In this document: positions 16,631-27,999 of the stretch, one piece after another
Numbering within the stretch: the stretch's first letter is position 1
Layout of the letters: every line of letters begins with the position of its first letter
Origin: Artemisia argyi
Taxonomy: Eukaryota; Streptophyta; Magnoliopsida; Asterales; Asteraceae
Reading direction: 5' to 3'
Assembly: GCA_030686995.1 (NCBI GenBank)
Contig: CM060696.1
Coordinates: 112,340,949-112,404,948, forward strand
DNA length: 64,000 bases
Notes under the pieces: model-generated
Told to the model about the DNA's origin: nothing
Databases searched by the model: none
What the model saw: only the letters and a program-made list of their open reading frames with translations
Translations under genes and position numbers: made by a program

Positions 16631-18817
16631 ATATGAACTAGTGAGTAGAACTTGAATAAGTAAATTTGTTATGTTTATATTAAGTGCATAAGTTCGTTTA
16701 TAAAATAGTGCATTAGTTTAACAATTTATCTTGGTTGGTACTCACAGGTTAGCATGTTTGTAACAACTTGCTAAGGAAACGTCATGTAAAGGGCAACGAG
16801 ATGGGCAAGATTCTAAATTCTGAAAATGGAGTAAAGATCAACCTAATATGTGAAAGAATTCATGTATCAATGAGAGAGATTTGAAGTGTTGAGATTTATA
16901 GAGAAATATTAATTGTCATTTCAAAACACTGTTGTAAATTCTACTAAGTATTAATTGTCATTTCAGATTTTTAGTTGTAACACTTTGGATGACTGAATGT
17001 TTAATATTAAGTATTGTTCCTCATAATGAGCATAATGTTTTTTTTTAATGTTAATTAATTTTGATTACTGGTGATTCTGAATGAGATGCACTAGATTATA
17101 ATCTGTGATTCACTAAATACTAGTGCATCACAGTGTATACACCTGGTGTATCATAGTGTTTACAACTGGTGCATCCTAACATATATATCAAGTGCATCAC
17201 AGTGTAAAAATTGGTTGCATAAAATTGTATATATACATGTGATGCAGTAAAACAAACATTGTGATGCACTAGAAATGACACCAAGATACATTAACTGTAA
17301 TGTCGTAACATAAACACTGAGATGCACTGGAAATGACATTGTTCTTCACAAACATATAATAGCGATGTAGTAAATAAACATGCACCTGGAATAATACTAT
17401 AATGTAGTATTAATTATAGTGATGCACTATATAGAAAACTATGATGCACTAAAAAGAAACTGTATGATATTTGATAATACTATTATAATGTTCCATTGAT
17501 GTTCTGTAAAAACAATGTGATGCAGTAAAAATAACACAGTGATGCATTGGATTTTGAACTCTAATGGAATAACATTATAACTATCATACCCCAGAGATAT
17601 TAAACAAGGAAGTGATGCACTGGGAATTACATTGTGATGCACAATCATTTAATAGAGATGTACTAGAAATAAAACTATAAATCACCCAAAAAATGAACAC
17701 AAAAAGATGTGTATGAATGTTGCATTGATGATCTTTATGATACGCGTTTTTCTACAATTGAATCAATGATTTGTAAGGAATATGTTTCTGTACCGAACTT
17801 ATTCCAAAAAATGGAAAAAATGAAAATAAAAAAGCTTTTGATGTGGATCTTCTTTTCTGAAATGAGTCCAGCAGCTTCATTATATTGTTCAGCCAACATG
17901 CATCTCTCGTAAATGGATTTTGATGTATTATCCGTGCCTCCACCTCATCACTTTCAATTTTGATGTATTATCTGTACTGCAACATAGTATTGTCTCCACT
18001 GCATAAATCCATTAAAATTCAAAGAGTATTTTAAAGTGCAATATTATTTCTACTACATCAAAGTGAAAAATTATCTCTAATTTATGCTAGTTAATCATTT
18101 TCTTTCCGTTGCATAGGCTTATCTCTTCTAGTCCTATATCTATTGCATTATACTATTACAAACACTGCATAATACTATTATAACTAGTCATCAAAATACA
18201 AAAAATACACTACAAGAAATCTGATACAAAAAGTAATAACATTTTAACAAATTGATAATCTTACTACATCATAGTTTTATACCTACTACAACTTAATGAA
18301 AAACTAGTAAACTTATTAAAAGATTAACAAACACATAAACAAAATAATAAAACAATGAATAACTAACATACAAAATTAAAATCATCAAAATACAAAATAA
18401 AAGACTTAAAAACTGCAAAAAACACAATAGCTTTTATATTAAGTTCTTACAATCATTAACAAATGATGAACTACACTCATTACTATTTGCTGATTCAATA
18501 GACATCATCAATTAAAAAATATTGCATCATACTGAAAAAAGTTAAATATTATACAAACGATGCATCACAGTGTAAAATTAGTGCATCACAGTCATAAAGT
18601 CCCAATAAGACATTTTATCAAACACCTTGTATGCACCTTTCCTAAACACGTTTTGTATCTATTTTTTTCTACATTTTGTTTCAGATCTAGAAGGAAACAT
18701 GATGTAGTTTGAATCAAAATTCGAATATAACATATTTAGGTCAATAAAAAACTAAAAATCGAACTATAGGTGTTTGAGTTAGGATCTTACTATCAGTAAC
18801 TCTTGATTAATTACACC
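16631..18817. repeat. AT-rich stretch with dispersed GATGCAC/GTGCATC motifs
   Basis: No gene is supported here. From 17085 to 17650, and again at 18555-18590, the octamers TGATGCAC and GTGCATCA or close variants appear at least fifteen times in both orientations and at irregular spacing. The same word occurs inside the minisatellite units just upstream. The open frames at 17439-17943 are short and AT-driven. It may be the subterminal region of an unrecognised transposon or an old satellite. Confidence 0.5.
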
Positions 18818-19160
18818 TAGGGGTGAGCATCGGGCCGATCCCGACCCCGACCCGACCCGACCCGACCCGACAAGCCCGATTACCGAATAAGCTGAAAATC
18901 CAAACCGAGTCCCGAACCGATTACCAGTCGGGATGTCGGTATCGGTTTGGTCGGGATCGGGATTCGGTCGGGATGTCGGTATCGTTTGTTATTTCTTCGG
19001 TTTTGGCCCGTCCCGTCCCGACCCGTCCCGACCCGATTACCGAATAAGCTGAAAATCCAAACCGAGTCCCGACCCGATTATGATCGGTTCGGTGTCGGGC
19101 TTGTCGGTCGGTGTCGGGATTCGGTCGGAATTCGGTTTTCGGTCGGAAATGATCACCCCT
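18818..19160. mobile_element. Mutator-type MITE, 343 bp, with 9-bp target duplication
   Basis: The element starts TAGGGGTGAGCAT and ends GATCACCCCT, giving short inverted ends built on AGGGGTGA. It is flanked by perfect 9-bp direct repeats AATTACACC at 18809-18817 and 19161-19169. The length of the duplication points to the Mutator superfamily. Inside are GC-rich CGACC/TCGGG tandem words and two copies of a CCGAATAAGCTGAAAATCC segment (about 18883 and 19038), in contrast to the AT-rich surroundings. It has no coding capacity. Confidence 0.85.
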
Positions 19161-19169
19161 AATTACACC

Positions 19170-19620
19170 CACTTGTGTTTGATGAATCACTCAACATCTC
19201 TAGCATCGTTGTTTAATTAAGATCAGGACATCAAATCGTTGAGTTACGGTGGATATGGATGATTACACAACGATGAAGGGTGGGGAACCGTGGGGAACAA
19301 TTGTGAACGATGGTGAAGGTATATGAAACGGAAGGTACGGTGGAATGATGTGAAGTCGGTGGTGAAGATGGTGGAACGCGGGGTTGAAGACGGTGGTGCA
19401 TGGTGGAATAATTGGTAGAAGGCGGTGGGGAAGACGGTGGGGAATAGGAGAATTGGTAGAACAATTGGTGGGAAAGATGGAGAATCGGGAGAGATGAAAA
19501 TAAGAAAAAAAAAATGAATTATATAATTGTTGGTAAATTGACGATAATACCCCTGCAAGTAAAAAAAGGGGGGAGAACTAATTGGGACACTTGGCAGCAC
19601 CTGGTGGCTTCCTACACTTT
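19170..19620. repeat. Purine-rich GGTGGGGAA-type degenerate repeat
   Basis: About 300 bp of plus-strand G/A-rich sequence built from variants of GGTGGGGAAC, GATGGTGAAG and GGTGGAA. Open frames on the minus strand (Pro/Ser/His-rich) are products of the composition. No domain is seen. Confidence 0.6.
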
Positions 19621-19652
19621 TTATTATAACACACTTTTTATTTTAACCCAAA

Positions 19653-19654
<2 letters not shown>

Positions 19655-19724
<70 letters not shown>
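19655..19724. repeat. (TA)n microsatellite
   Basis: Seventy bp of TA dinucleotide, 43 bp upstream of the start of the coiled-coil ORF, in the position of its core promoter. Confidence 0.95.
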
Positions 19725-19732
<8 letters not shown>

Positions 19733-19767
19733 ACTAATTATAAACAACATAATAACCGAAATTGACT

Positions 19768-20123
19768 ATGAGTTCACCGACAAACGATGACACGACAACT
19801 AGTAATGACACTGGGGGACTTACTCTAGACGAGGACATTTTATGGAGATTAGAAGAGGAGCGGTAAGGCAAGCTTTCGAAGAAAATAATAAAATACAAAG
19901 GGAATGGGAAGAAAGCTTTAGGAAAAAGGTAGAGGACGAAGAACATCAAACACGACTAGACAAAGAAGCTGCAACATCAATTTTAGCAGAAGAAGCAAGG
20001 AATGAACGGGAATGGCTGGCAAATATAAAGAAAGAACAAGATGAACAATATGAGTTTTTTTTGGAATTTGGTTGTTATCCATATCAGGTATTCGAATCGG
20101 ATTCCGAATATGAAACTGACTAG
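19768..20123 (+). pseudogene. Charged coiled-coil accessory protein of the transposon, frameshifted
   Basis: The start at 19768 opens a Thr/Asp-rich leader (MSSPTNDDTTTSN) that reaches a TAA at 19864 after 32 codons. The neighbouring frame takes over at once with RQAFEENNKIQREWEESF and runs to a TAG at 20123. A one-base indel near 19860 therefore breaks a protein of about 118 residues. The body is Glu/Lys/Arg-rich with heptad-like spacing and closes with an acidic tail (ESDSEYETD). I do not recognise the family. It lies divergently from the Ulp1 pseudogene and just ahead of a GRF zinc-finger gene, so it is probably a third protein carried by the same transposon. It could instead be a small host gene. 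Confidence 0.5.
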
Positions 20124-20174
20124 TTTGTATTAAATTAAGTGCACGAAATAAAAATGGTTGTTGCATTTTCCCCA

Positions 20175-20275
20175 TTTTCTAGTAGCACAATAGCACGGTA
20201 GCACAGTAGCACAGTAGCACAGTAGCACATTAGCACGGTAGCACACTTGTAAACAGTCGCACATTGGTTACCACC
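20175..20275 (+). repeat. TAGCACAG/GTCGCACA short repeats, left cluster
   Basis: Eight tandem copies of (A)GTAGCACA variants, then GTCGCACATTGG. The same words return at 26262-26420 beyond the far end of the Ulp1 pseudogene, in the same orientation. They probably mark subterminal regions of one element. Confidence 0.65.
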
Positions 20276-20286
20276 TACCACCTTCA

Positions 20287-20331
20287 ACACTATTTACCTT
20301 TTCTACACTATAAATAGTGTGTAAATAGTGT
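20287..20331 (+). promoter_or_regulatory. Core promoter with TATA box inside an inverted repeat
   Basis: TATAAATA at 20309-20316 is 75 bp upstream of the GRF zinc-finger start codon. It is flanked by the arms ACACTATTTAC (20287-20297) and GTAAATAGTGT (20321-20331), which are perfect inverted repeats. The promoter assignment is from the TATA match and spacing. Confidence 0.5.
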
Positions 20332-20390
20332 AGGATGACTTGAACATCAACTAAAAAATCACACACACAAAAAAAATTTCCTTGTTCATT

Positions 20391-20672
20391 ATGAATAATG
20401 CTTGCCACCATTGCGGAGCTGCGACAACGATTACCATGTCATGGACAGATCATAATCCGGGTCGTCGGTTTCGGCTATGTCCTAACTGTGTTTTTAGCCG
20501 TTGGTACGACCCGCCAATGTGCGCCCGATCCGTTGTTATCATACCCGGGTTGTTGAGAAGGATAAATAACCTTCAAGAAACTTCAATGCAGAATGCTAGC
20601 AATGCACAAAGAATGAAAGTTCTTTTGTATTTTTCTTGGTTCTTCTTTATTATGTATTTTGTGTTGAATTAG
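20391..20672 (+). CDS. GRF-type zinc finger protein with C-terminal membrane segment
   Basis: An intact 93-residue frame. Residues about 5-45 form a GRF zinc finger: C-x2-C (CHHC), then SWTDHNPGRRF, then CPNC, then W-x-DPPMC with RS after it. The signature continues with IPGLLRRINNLQE, a short coiled stretch, and a hydrophobic C-terminus (VLLYFSWFFFIMYFVL) that looks like a tail anchor. The family is large in plants. GRF fingers are thought to bind nucleic acid, but the role of the short membrane-tailed forms is unknown. I chose the ATG at 20391: it follows the TATA box by 75 bp and the finger begins five residues later. It sits between a coiled-coil ORF and the 3' end of a convergent Ulp1 pseudogene and is likely transposon cargo. 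Confidence 0.75.
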   Translation: MNNACHHCGAATTITMSWTDHNPGRRFRLCPNCVFSRWYDPPMCARSVVIIPGLLRRINNLQETSMQNASNAQRMKVLLYFSWFFFIMYFVLN

Positions 20673-23064
20673 CCATAAGTGTGTCTTGGTAGAAGTATTC
20701 AAGTTATGTTTAAGCTTTCTAATGTACTAATGTTTGCTTGATTTCTAATGTACTCATTTTGACTACCTAGTGGTGTAATGAATTAATCACCTGTTATTTG
20801 CTTCAGGTGGTTGGTTTTGGTATATTACCAATGTTAAAGGTAAGCATGTCTAAATAAATACCCATGAATAAATAATAACAACGAAATGATGAAATTGAAG
20901 TTCAAACACACTTAGTTTCATAGTCAATAAAATAAAATACTGGAAATGAAATACAAATACACTTAGTTTTCATGTTTCATAGTTAATAACATAAACCTAC
21001 ACACATGGTTTCAAAGTAAATGACATAAAATCCTGGAAACAGAAAGGGATTGTTTTTTGTAATTCAACTCTAACATTCACATTTACTTGAGATAAGGATT
21101 AGGTACGATCATCTTGTACTTCCAATAGAAAGATGTGAGTTGCTCACGATACGCTAAAGCTACCTCAACGGGATCACTTGCAGCCAACGATAATTGATGT
21201 GTTAACCTGTATAGGAATATGCAAAGCCACACGCCGCAGTCACCGTAGGTAGGACCTTGTGTCGGCAGATTCTACGCCCAACTAAAGGTTATACAATAGG
21301 TCGAGTGGTCAATGTTCTTCCTCTCTAGGACCTTACTTTCATACAGGTACAATGGGAGATGCTCAGCAAGAACATTCATCCAGTTCTCCCACCACGATCG
21401 TGCTTCTTCATCGGAATTTTCTGGTCCACCAAGGCTGTCATATAAGGTTATCACACCGAAACGAATATCAAGTTCTGCTAAAACCCAATGAACTTCTGTT
21501 TCATTCACCGGGAAATAAACCTACAATTATAGGAAACAAAAATAATTGTCATTTTCCAACAGCATGTACATTTAAAATAACATGAAATCCTATCCTAACA
21601 AATCGTATCCTAGAACACACTAAAGCCTACTGAACCGCACAGTGATTTATGCCTAATATAAGCTAGGCACAAATGAATTCAAACAGAACGCGGCCTATGC
21701 ATCTAGCATGATACACCAAATAGAGTGGAATAGGAATTGTTACCTTCTGCACAGATTCCGCAAACCAAGGTACACCGTAAGTAACCCCGTCAGCATAATA
21801 CAAAGGCATTTCACGATTTAGGATGACGGTGCTGAAAAATGGGCTAACGGCAACCCAGTCGGCATCGTGAGGTCTGAAGTGCATGATATACAAGACCCAC
21901 AGTTCTATGTGCTAGAAAATACAAAATTGAAATATTAATTTACAAGAGTTGTACATAATTCAAGCATTTACAAACTATTAATTGAATATAAAAATGACAT
22001 ACCGCATCCCATAGCCAACCTTTTCTATTTTCGTCTTTGCACAACAAAGCTGCCCAAAACGTCCAGTCCACCACATTATCTGACTAAGGGAATGAGTAGA
22101 AAAGGTCCTTCTGTGTACGCAACACCAAGTTTATATCTCTAAAAGCGTTCACTCGGTTTGGTGGCGAGCCTTTAGGTCGAGTCAGATCCTGAAAGTTTTT
22201 GGATAAACTATTATGGAATAACAATTATGGAATAAAAAAGAATCTTGAATGCTATCACAATGTTTGTACCTCGTTCCATGGATGTAGTTCAATCTCCTTT
22301 TCGTTAGAGCCAAGCAAAGTCTTCAATGTGTTTTTATACACCTTTTGCTTGCGCTTCCTTCGGACTCTGGGTGTAGTTGGTGGTGGTTCGGTAAAAGGAT
22401 GTTGTAGGTACACACTCTTCTTCCTTTCACGACCAAATGGAACCTGGAAAGTTTTAACCTTCTCATGCTCTTTAACAACGTTAGCAATTTCGACAACCGG
22501 CGTGTCATCGTCAACTTTCAACATATCCACCAGATTATCCTGTTCCATATCAGCTACCCTCTGACTAGTTTCCTGAAAACAAAGACAAATGCAAAGGAGC
22601 TATAGTAACGTATTTTAACAAGACAGTTGGTATAAAAAGGACTAAACTATCGATAAACTGAAACTATTTAACGTATAATTACCAGAGGAGGGGTGAAACT
22701 AATCAAGTCCACCAAAGCTTCCACTGCTACCAACCCTTCACTAGGCGATGGACATATATGTTGAACTTCTTCATCTACATGCATCATTTCATCAGCGTTA
22801 TTATCCTTGACATCAATAAAAAAAATTAATCATTAATTAAATAATACGAAACGATATTATATCATAATAAGTAAAAACAATTAAGTTAGTGTCACACCTG
22901 TGAAGCATGAAGACCGGAAACATCATCGGTAGTAACATTTGTTACAAACTTATCAACACATACCGTCTTGCTTTCCAAACCATTATCACCATCAACTTGG
23001 TTGATCACGCAATTGTTCACCCCATTCGTACCAGTTTCAAATACTCTCCCTGCATTACATTCGT

Positions 23065-23136
23065 CGACCAAATCATGCTTGTGTTTGTTAAGACTCTCGT
23101 CGACCAAATCATGCTTGTGTTTGTTAAGACTCTCAT
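23065..23136 (-). repeat. In-frame 36-bp tandem duplication in the Ulp1 linker exon
   Basis: Two exact 36-bp units encode a repeated DESLNKHKHDLV segment within exon 4. The change keeps the frame and is probably a recent slippage event. A run of 14 C at 23239-23252 in the same exon codes for Gly on the minus strand. Confidence 0.85.
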
Positions 23137-25526
23137 AAGCATCTTTAAAAGTATTGCTAACACTAACACAAACATCAACCAAGTTATGGTTGTTCACAGA
23201 ATCTGATAAATCCACGCAAACATCTGACTTTTTCCTAACCCCCCCCCCCCCCACACCATTATGTTTGTTTACAACATACTCAGCACCCACAGGTATGTCA
23301 ACCAAATTGTTACATCCGGTTTCACAACTCTTGACACCATTACTAGCAATTACCGAATTTTGACCACCAGTTACAGCTTCACCAATCTTAAGCCCTATGC
23401 TTTCAGCTTTCTGAACCACTATAGGAACAATATGAAGTTTCAGTAGTTCTTCGATTGCAGTCAATCGAGTACTGATAGCTTTGTAGTTCGTCAATTCGCG
23501 TTCCATATCTGCCAACTTCTTTACAAGTTCTGATTTGCTCATACCATTCAACCCTTGATCAACAACCTCCGCATTCACCTCTTCTTCCTCCTCAGTATCT
23601 TCCTCAACAGGTTTATAAGTTCTGGCATGCACTTCACGCTTAACCTCTTTGATAACTTCCTGTTTAACACGTTTGGTAACAAATGTATGACAAATCCTTG
23701 GGGCAAATTTTCTGCGTGCCAATGGTTTTGGAGTTTGGATGTTTGATGTCTCCAGTTGTTGGAAAAACTCAATACTGGATCGCCACCAAAGTGATTGGTT
23801 TTCGATAGGTGTCGGCATGAGTTTGTTAAGGGGTTTGGTTGAATAAAATAAATGGTTGTAGTCAGATTTGGTAAACTTTGAATTATCACTCCAAGCCACA
23901 CTACGGGGAATAACATTATCTTCTTTTTTCCATCATAACCTTGAGTTAGGAAAGCTTTCCAATACAAAAATCTGCAAACATAACAACAAAGGAGTTAATA
24001 TTTGTGAGCTGAAAATTATAAGCCATAAGCACAGTTTATATACTAGCTACAAAAGTCTAAAAAAGGTCAAAAAGTAAAATATTAACGGAATGATACAATA
24101 CAACACCTTAAACTGGTTGAGGATCTAGGTTAGAGGTGATTAAAACAAGTGAAAGACAATTATTAAAAACCAAATTAAAACTATACAAAATTTAAACTTA
24201 AAACAAATAAATTAAAATTAAAATATAAATTGTTGTTATGCTATGTAGGGAGAGTATCCGCATTTGGCCAAATTGGGTAAAAAATTCATTAATACACCCT
24301 AAAAACTAGACCCTAATAAGCAGATTTGAAAATGAGCAGTTTGAATAACAGCTTAATAATAAGCACTTTCAACCAATTTTGCACCAAAAGCTCACGATAG
24401 GCACACACAACTTATTTATGATGTTATACTAGGTAGGGACAATATCAACATTTGGCCAAATTGGGTAAAAAATTCATTAATAGACCATTATTTGGTTCAC
24501 AGTTTTTTTTAAAAAAAAAACCTAAACTACACTAATCTAAAAACATAAAAACCAAAATGGTGATTGAATCTAAACTATTATCCTTATACCAAACACCCCT
24601 TAACTTGAGAAATTGGCGTTTTAATCTACCCAACACTGATTTGGTTAAAAGTTTTTGAATACAAGTACATCATCGCTAAACTAGGTAAAAGGCTAATACA
24701 ACCTAAATTGAACAGCAGTCAACCTCAATACACAGATCTAAACTATGTAACTATATTATGCAAACTTTAGCTACAATTTAAAGGATAAAAACATTTGCAT
24801 GTCACTTAAATACTATATATACTAACCTTCAAAGCAAACACAAATCCGTACAGCGAATATGTAGCGGTGTATGAGGGACCCACTTTCATGTATTCTTCCA
24901 AATGCGTCTTTCTTTTCTTTGAAACAACATTGTAAACCCTGTCGTGAAATTCCCTCCATATATATTCCCCCAAGGAAACGCATCCCACGCATAAAAATCA
25001 TCAACTAAGCAAAGTATCTCGTTTGACATTACATGCCTAAGCTCTTGACCCATCAATACATAAACTAGTACTAACAACAGACATAGACGCACGACATCCT
25101 CATTTGACATTTTATTAAAACTTTCACTTTGCAGAACCCTGATAAGATCATAACCCTTTATTCTTTCAATACCCGGAAAAACACGCTCACAAAAACCAGA
25201 CACTGATTCCTCCAAATGTTTTAAACAGATTTTGCCGAATCTTAAACCAGTCATTAAACAAAACTCTCTCCTACCAAACTCTAGTCTATGTTTATCTATC
25301 TCAAAATACATGGGGGTTTCGAAACTAGGGTTATCAATATGTTTTTGATGTTGAAGCATAAAATTGAGAACATGGTTATCATGGTCTTCTGATCTTAAAT
25401 CCAACCATGGGCCGAAAACAGTGTTTCTAAACATGGCATATCGATCCTCATTATAAGCCAACTTACCCTTAATGGTTGAAATTAAGTACAACCTAGATCG
25501 GACAGTAACTTTCGCATTATAAACCT

Positions 25527-25530
<4 letters not shown>

Positions 25531-25572
<42 letters not shown>

Positions 25573-25905
25573 CATTAAAAATTAATTTTAACACTAATAA
25601 ACAACAATTTACGAATTTTATAAACCAATTAACATTAAAAAAACACCAAAATTAAGAATCAGAGAAACGATTAACCTAAAAAATAATTTCAACACTAAAA
25701 AAAAATAATTACGAATTTTATAAACCAATTAACATTAAAAATGCATTTTTAAACTAAATACCAACATTAAGAATCATAGAAACGATTAACCTAAAAAATA
25801 ATTTCAACACTAAAAAAAAATAATTACGAATTTTATAAACCAATTAACATTAAAAATGCATTTTTAAACTAAAAACCACCAAAATTAAGAATCATAGAAA
25901 CGTAC
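25531..25905. repeat. Poly(A) run and about 2.5 copies of a 100-115-bp tandem repeat in Ulp1 intron 2
   Basis: An A38 run (25531-25568) is followed by repeats beginning ACGAATTTTATAAACCAATT at about 25611, 25711 and 25826. They include GAATCATAGAAACG before the exon 2 border. The repeats lie wholly in the intron. Confidence 0.75.
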
Positions 25906-26058
25906 GCTTTGACGTCTCCACGTCTCTTGTTCTTCAGGATTGACCTAAATCAAGTAAATCCACAAAATTATATTAAAATATAACCACAAAAATCGTAACA
26001 ACAACCGGGTAAAAATCATAAAATGTTAACTTACGGTTTGACGTCTCTTCTTCTCCAT

Positions 26059-26780
26059 GTAAAAATCATAAAATCGTAACACCAATTGGTATAGATCGGC
26101 CGCGCTTAACAATGTGTGTGTTTTTTTAGATCCAGAATTGAATAGTTGGAATAGTATTAGGCGCGATAACCGTGAAGGCAAATTATTAAAAAACTTAGAA
26201 TAGTAAAAATATTATTATTAAATACTTGCGTTCCTTCCCCCATGCAATCTAAGAAAGATATTGTGCCGTCAGTCGCACACTAGTACAAGTAGCACAGCCG
26301 TCAGTCGCACACCTTATTCGAATAAAACAAAATAGCAGTGGGGTCAGGAAATAGTTGATATGATAGTGAGGTAATGCCACGTGTCGCACAATGTATAAAG
26401 TCGCACAGTAGCACAAGTTGCTCATGACCAAAATTGAAACTTGGATGAAAAGTGACTCAATTGTGATGTAAAATTCAATTTTAGGCGTAAAATTGAAATT
26501 TTCCCGTAAAAAGTGGAATAAGTTGTATTTTTGTATTTGTAAAGACTTTCAATTTTGAAATCTTTCACAAATAAAACATGTCTAAATTAAAGAAACATTA
26601 TTTCAAGATATTTATAACGAAGCTGACTTGGTCTCTATTTTATTTTACACGGCTTAGATTGATTATAGAGTTGATCCAACGGCGATGTCACTATTCTTTC
26701 TCTATGCTAAAATAGACAATTATTTTATAACATCGTAAATTAAAAAAATAAACAATAATTTTGAGACGAATTCTTAATCA
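26059..26780. other. Right flank of the transposon gene cluster with GTCGCACA repeats
   Basis: 26262-26420 carries the words GTCAGTCGCACA, AGTAGCACAG and GTCGCACAGTAGCACA, matching the cluster at 20175-20275. The remainder to 26780 is AT-rich with no gene. I could not find convincing terminal inverted repeats or target duplications for the whole cluster. This fits the non-TIR habit of Kaonashi-type elements but does not prove it. Confidence 0.5.
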
Positions 26781-27652
26781 TCATACTATATTATAAAGCA
26801 TGGGGAAATTATCTCTGCTGTCCACAGCAAAGATCTAGTCTGCTGCAAGGTTTAAATGAAGGGCCACATGTGTAAAATTTATAACTTGAAAGGTGCAAAG
26901 TGAAAATATGAAATTTCATTTTTGCAAAGAAACAGAAGAGAAGCTCCCTGCTGCAACAGCAGGGATGCTACCCCCATAAAGCATGAAGGCCTACTATTAA
27001 TAGAATACGCCTTACAACTTTTAAACTTTTAAAGCTATAAGTACAATAACAAATGCTACTTATAGAAATTCCCCTCATATTTAATTCTAACATACAATTA
27101 ATACTAACATTAAATACAATAACTAAATCATTATGTACATTAAATACAATTAATTAACTTGTCAATAAATACAATTAATGCACTTATTAAAACACCCCTT
27201 ACATAAGAAATACAAATTATCAAGCATATTGTACAACCAACTTAAATACAATTCCTGCATTAAATGTCATTAATACAAATAATAAAGCATATTATACAAA
27301 TATTCAAGCCCGAATGGCAATGAGCCAAATGAGCTCGAGCCCGAACGGGCACGGGTCAAACGGGCTCGAGCCCGAACGGACACGAGCTAAACGAAATTTT
27401 TGATATTCATAAATTTATTGTCAAAAAAAACATAATAAATTAAAATTTGTTCACATATTGTACAAACCAAGCAAACTACTAAACAAATAAAATAAATAAA
27501 ATAATAAACTAAGCAAAATTTCATCAAACTTTTGCTATGAAAAACTAATAAGCAAAGCTATTGCCAAAAAATATACAAATAAAATAAATTATTAACAGAA
27601 AAAATTAAATTACAAGGTGTCCGCAGCTGAATCGCGCGGATACCCTGCTAGT
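26781..27652 (+). mobile_element. Non-autonomous Helitron (872 bp with a nested MITE)
   Basis: The 5' end TCATACTATATTATAAAG follows a host A. The 3' end is CTAG followed by a host T, so insertion is between A and T. Just before CTAG is a 5-bp stem TCCGC/GCGGA around an 11-nt loop, then TACCCTG. These are the three hallmarks of Helitrons. The body is AT-rich with a GC-rich patch at 27306-27395 made of GGGCTCGAGCCCGAACGG repeats. There is no Rep/helicase coding. Confidence 0.8.
26802..26975. mobile_element. Mutator-type MITE, 174 bp, nested in the Helitron
   Basis: Ends GGGGAAATTATCTCTGCTG and, read inward from the right, GGGGGTAGCATCCCTGCTG form an imperfect 19-bp inverted repeat. Flanking 9-bp direct repeats ATAAAGCAT are at 26793-26801 and 26976-26984. 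The right arm also contains a perfect hairpin CCCTGCTG-CAA-CAGCAGGG at 26946-26964. Removing the element and one target copy restores an ordinary Helitron 5' terminus. Confidence 0.8.
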
Positions 27653-27999
27653 GTTATTAGAATAGGTTTATTCCTCATAATTCATTCATCAAAAATAATT
27701 GTTGTGCATACTAATCAAGCCTAGAAATGTACCTAATGATTTAATTGGTTGATTTCAAAAAATGATTGGTGGAAATTTAGAGAGAGAAAGTACATAATAA
27801 AATTATACAAGTGATTTATGCATTAAGCATGTTTTTAAGCTTGTGTTGTATGTCTAAATAGCACTACTCTTCATTCATTACCATTCATCGTAATATATGT
27901 TCAAAGCCGAAAACTACATAAACCCTTAATCGGCTGGGCTCACAATATAACGCCTAAAGACCATTAAAAAAAAACCCTTTAGTTAAATCATGAAAGCAA
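27653..27999. other. Intergenic region upstream of the TH2 gene
   Basis: AT-rich sequence without open frames or recognisable repeats. It presumably contains the upstream promoter of the thiamin gene. I see no specific operator. Confidence 0.5.

Larger units (their letters stand above)
21083..26058 (-). pseudogene. DUF1985-Ulp1 (C48) protease gene of a Kaonashi-like MULE, nine exons, broken
   Basis: Exons on the minus strand: 26058-26035, 25944-25906, 25524-24827, 23971-22898, 22805-22683, 22572-22270, 22188-22003, 21911-21744 and 21520-21083, all with GT/AG borders. The start MEKKRRQT is inferred from phase and splice sites. Exon 3 holds a DUF1985 domain (LEFGRREFCLMTGLRFG). Exon 4 holds a long charged linker. 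Exons 7-9 hold the cysteine protease of SUMO-protease type, with His in EVHWVLAELD, Asp in LYDSL, Gln in PTQGP and Cys in GDCGVW all present. Lesions: a 1-nt deletion at about 24970 (WGEYIWREF frame lost), TGA at 23933-23935, TAG at 22084-22086 and TAG at 21272-21274. Plant DUF1985-C48 genes are spread by Mutator-like elements. No transposase is visible here. Confidence 0.8.

Noticed and set aside
22199..22564. 121-codon plus-strand open frame
   Set aside because: Antisense to exon 6 of the Ulp1 pseudogene, whose splice borders and basic linker fit better.
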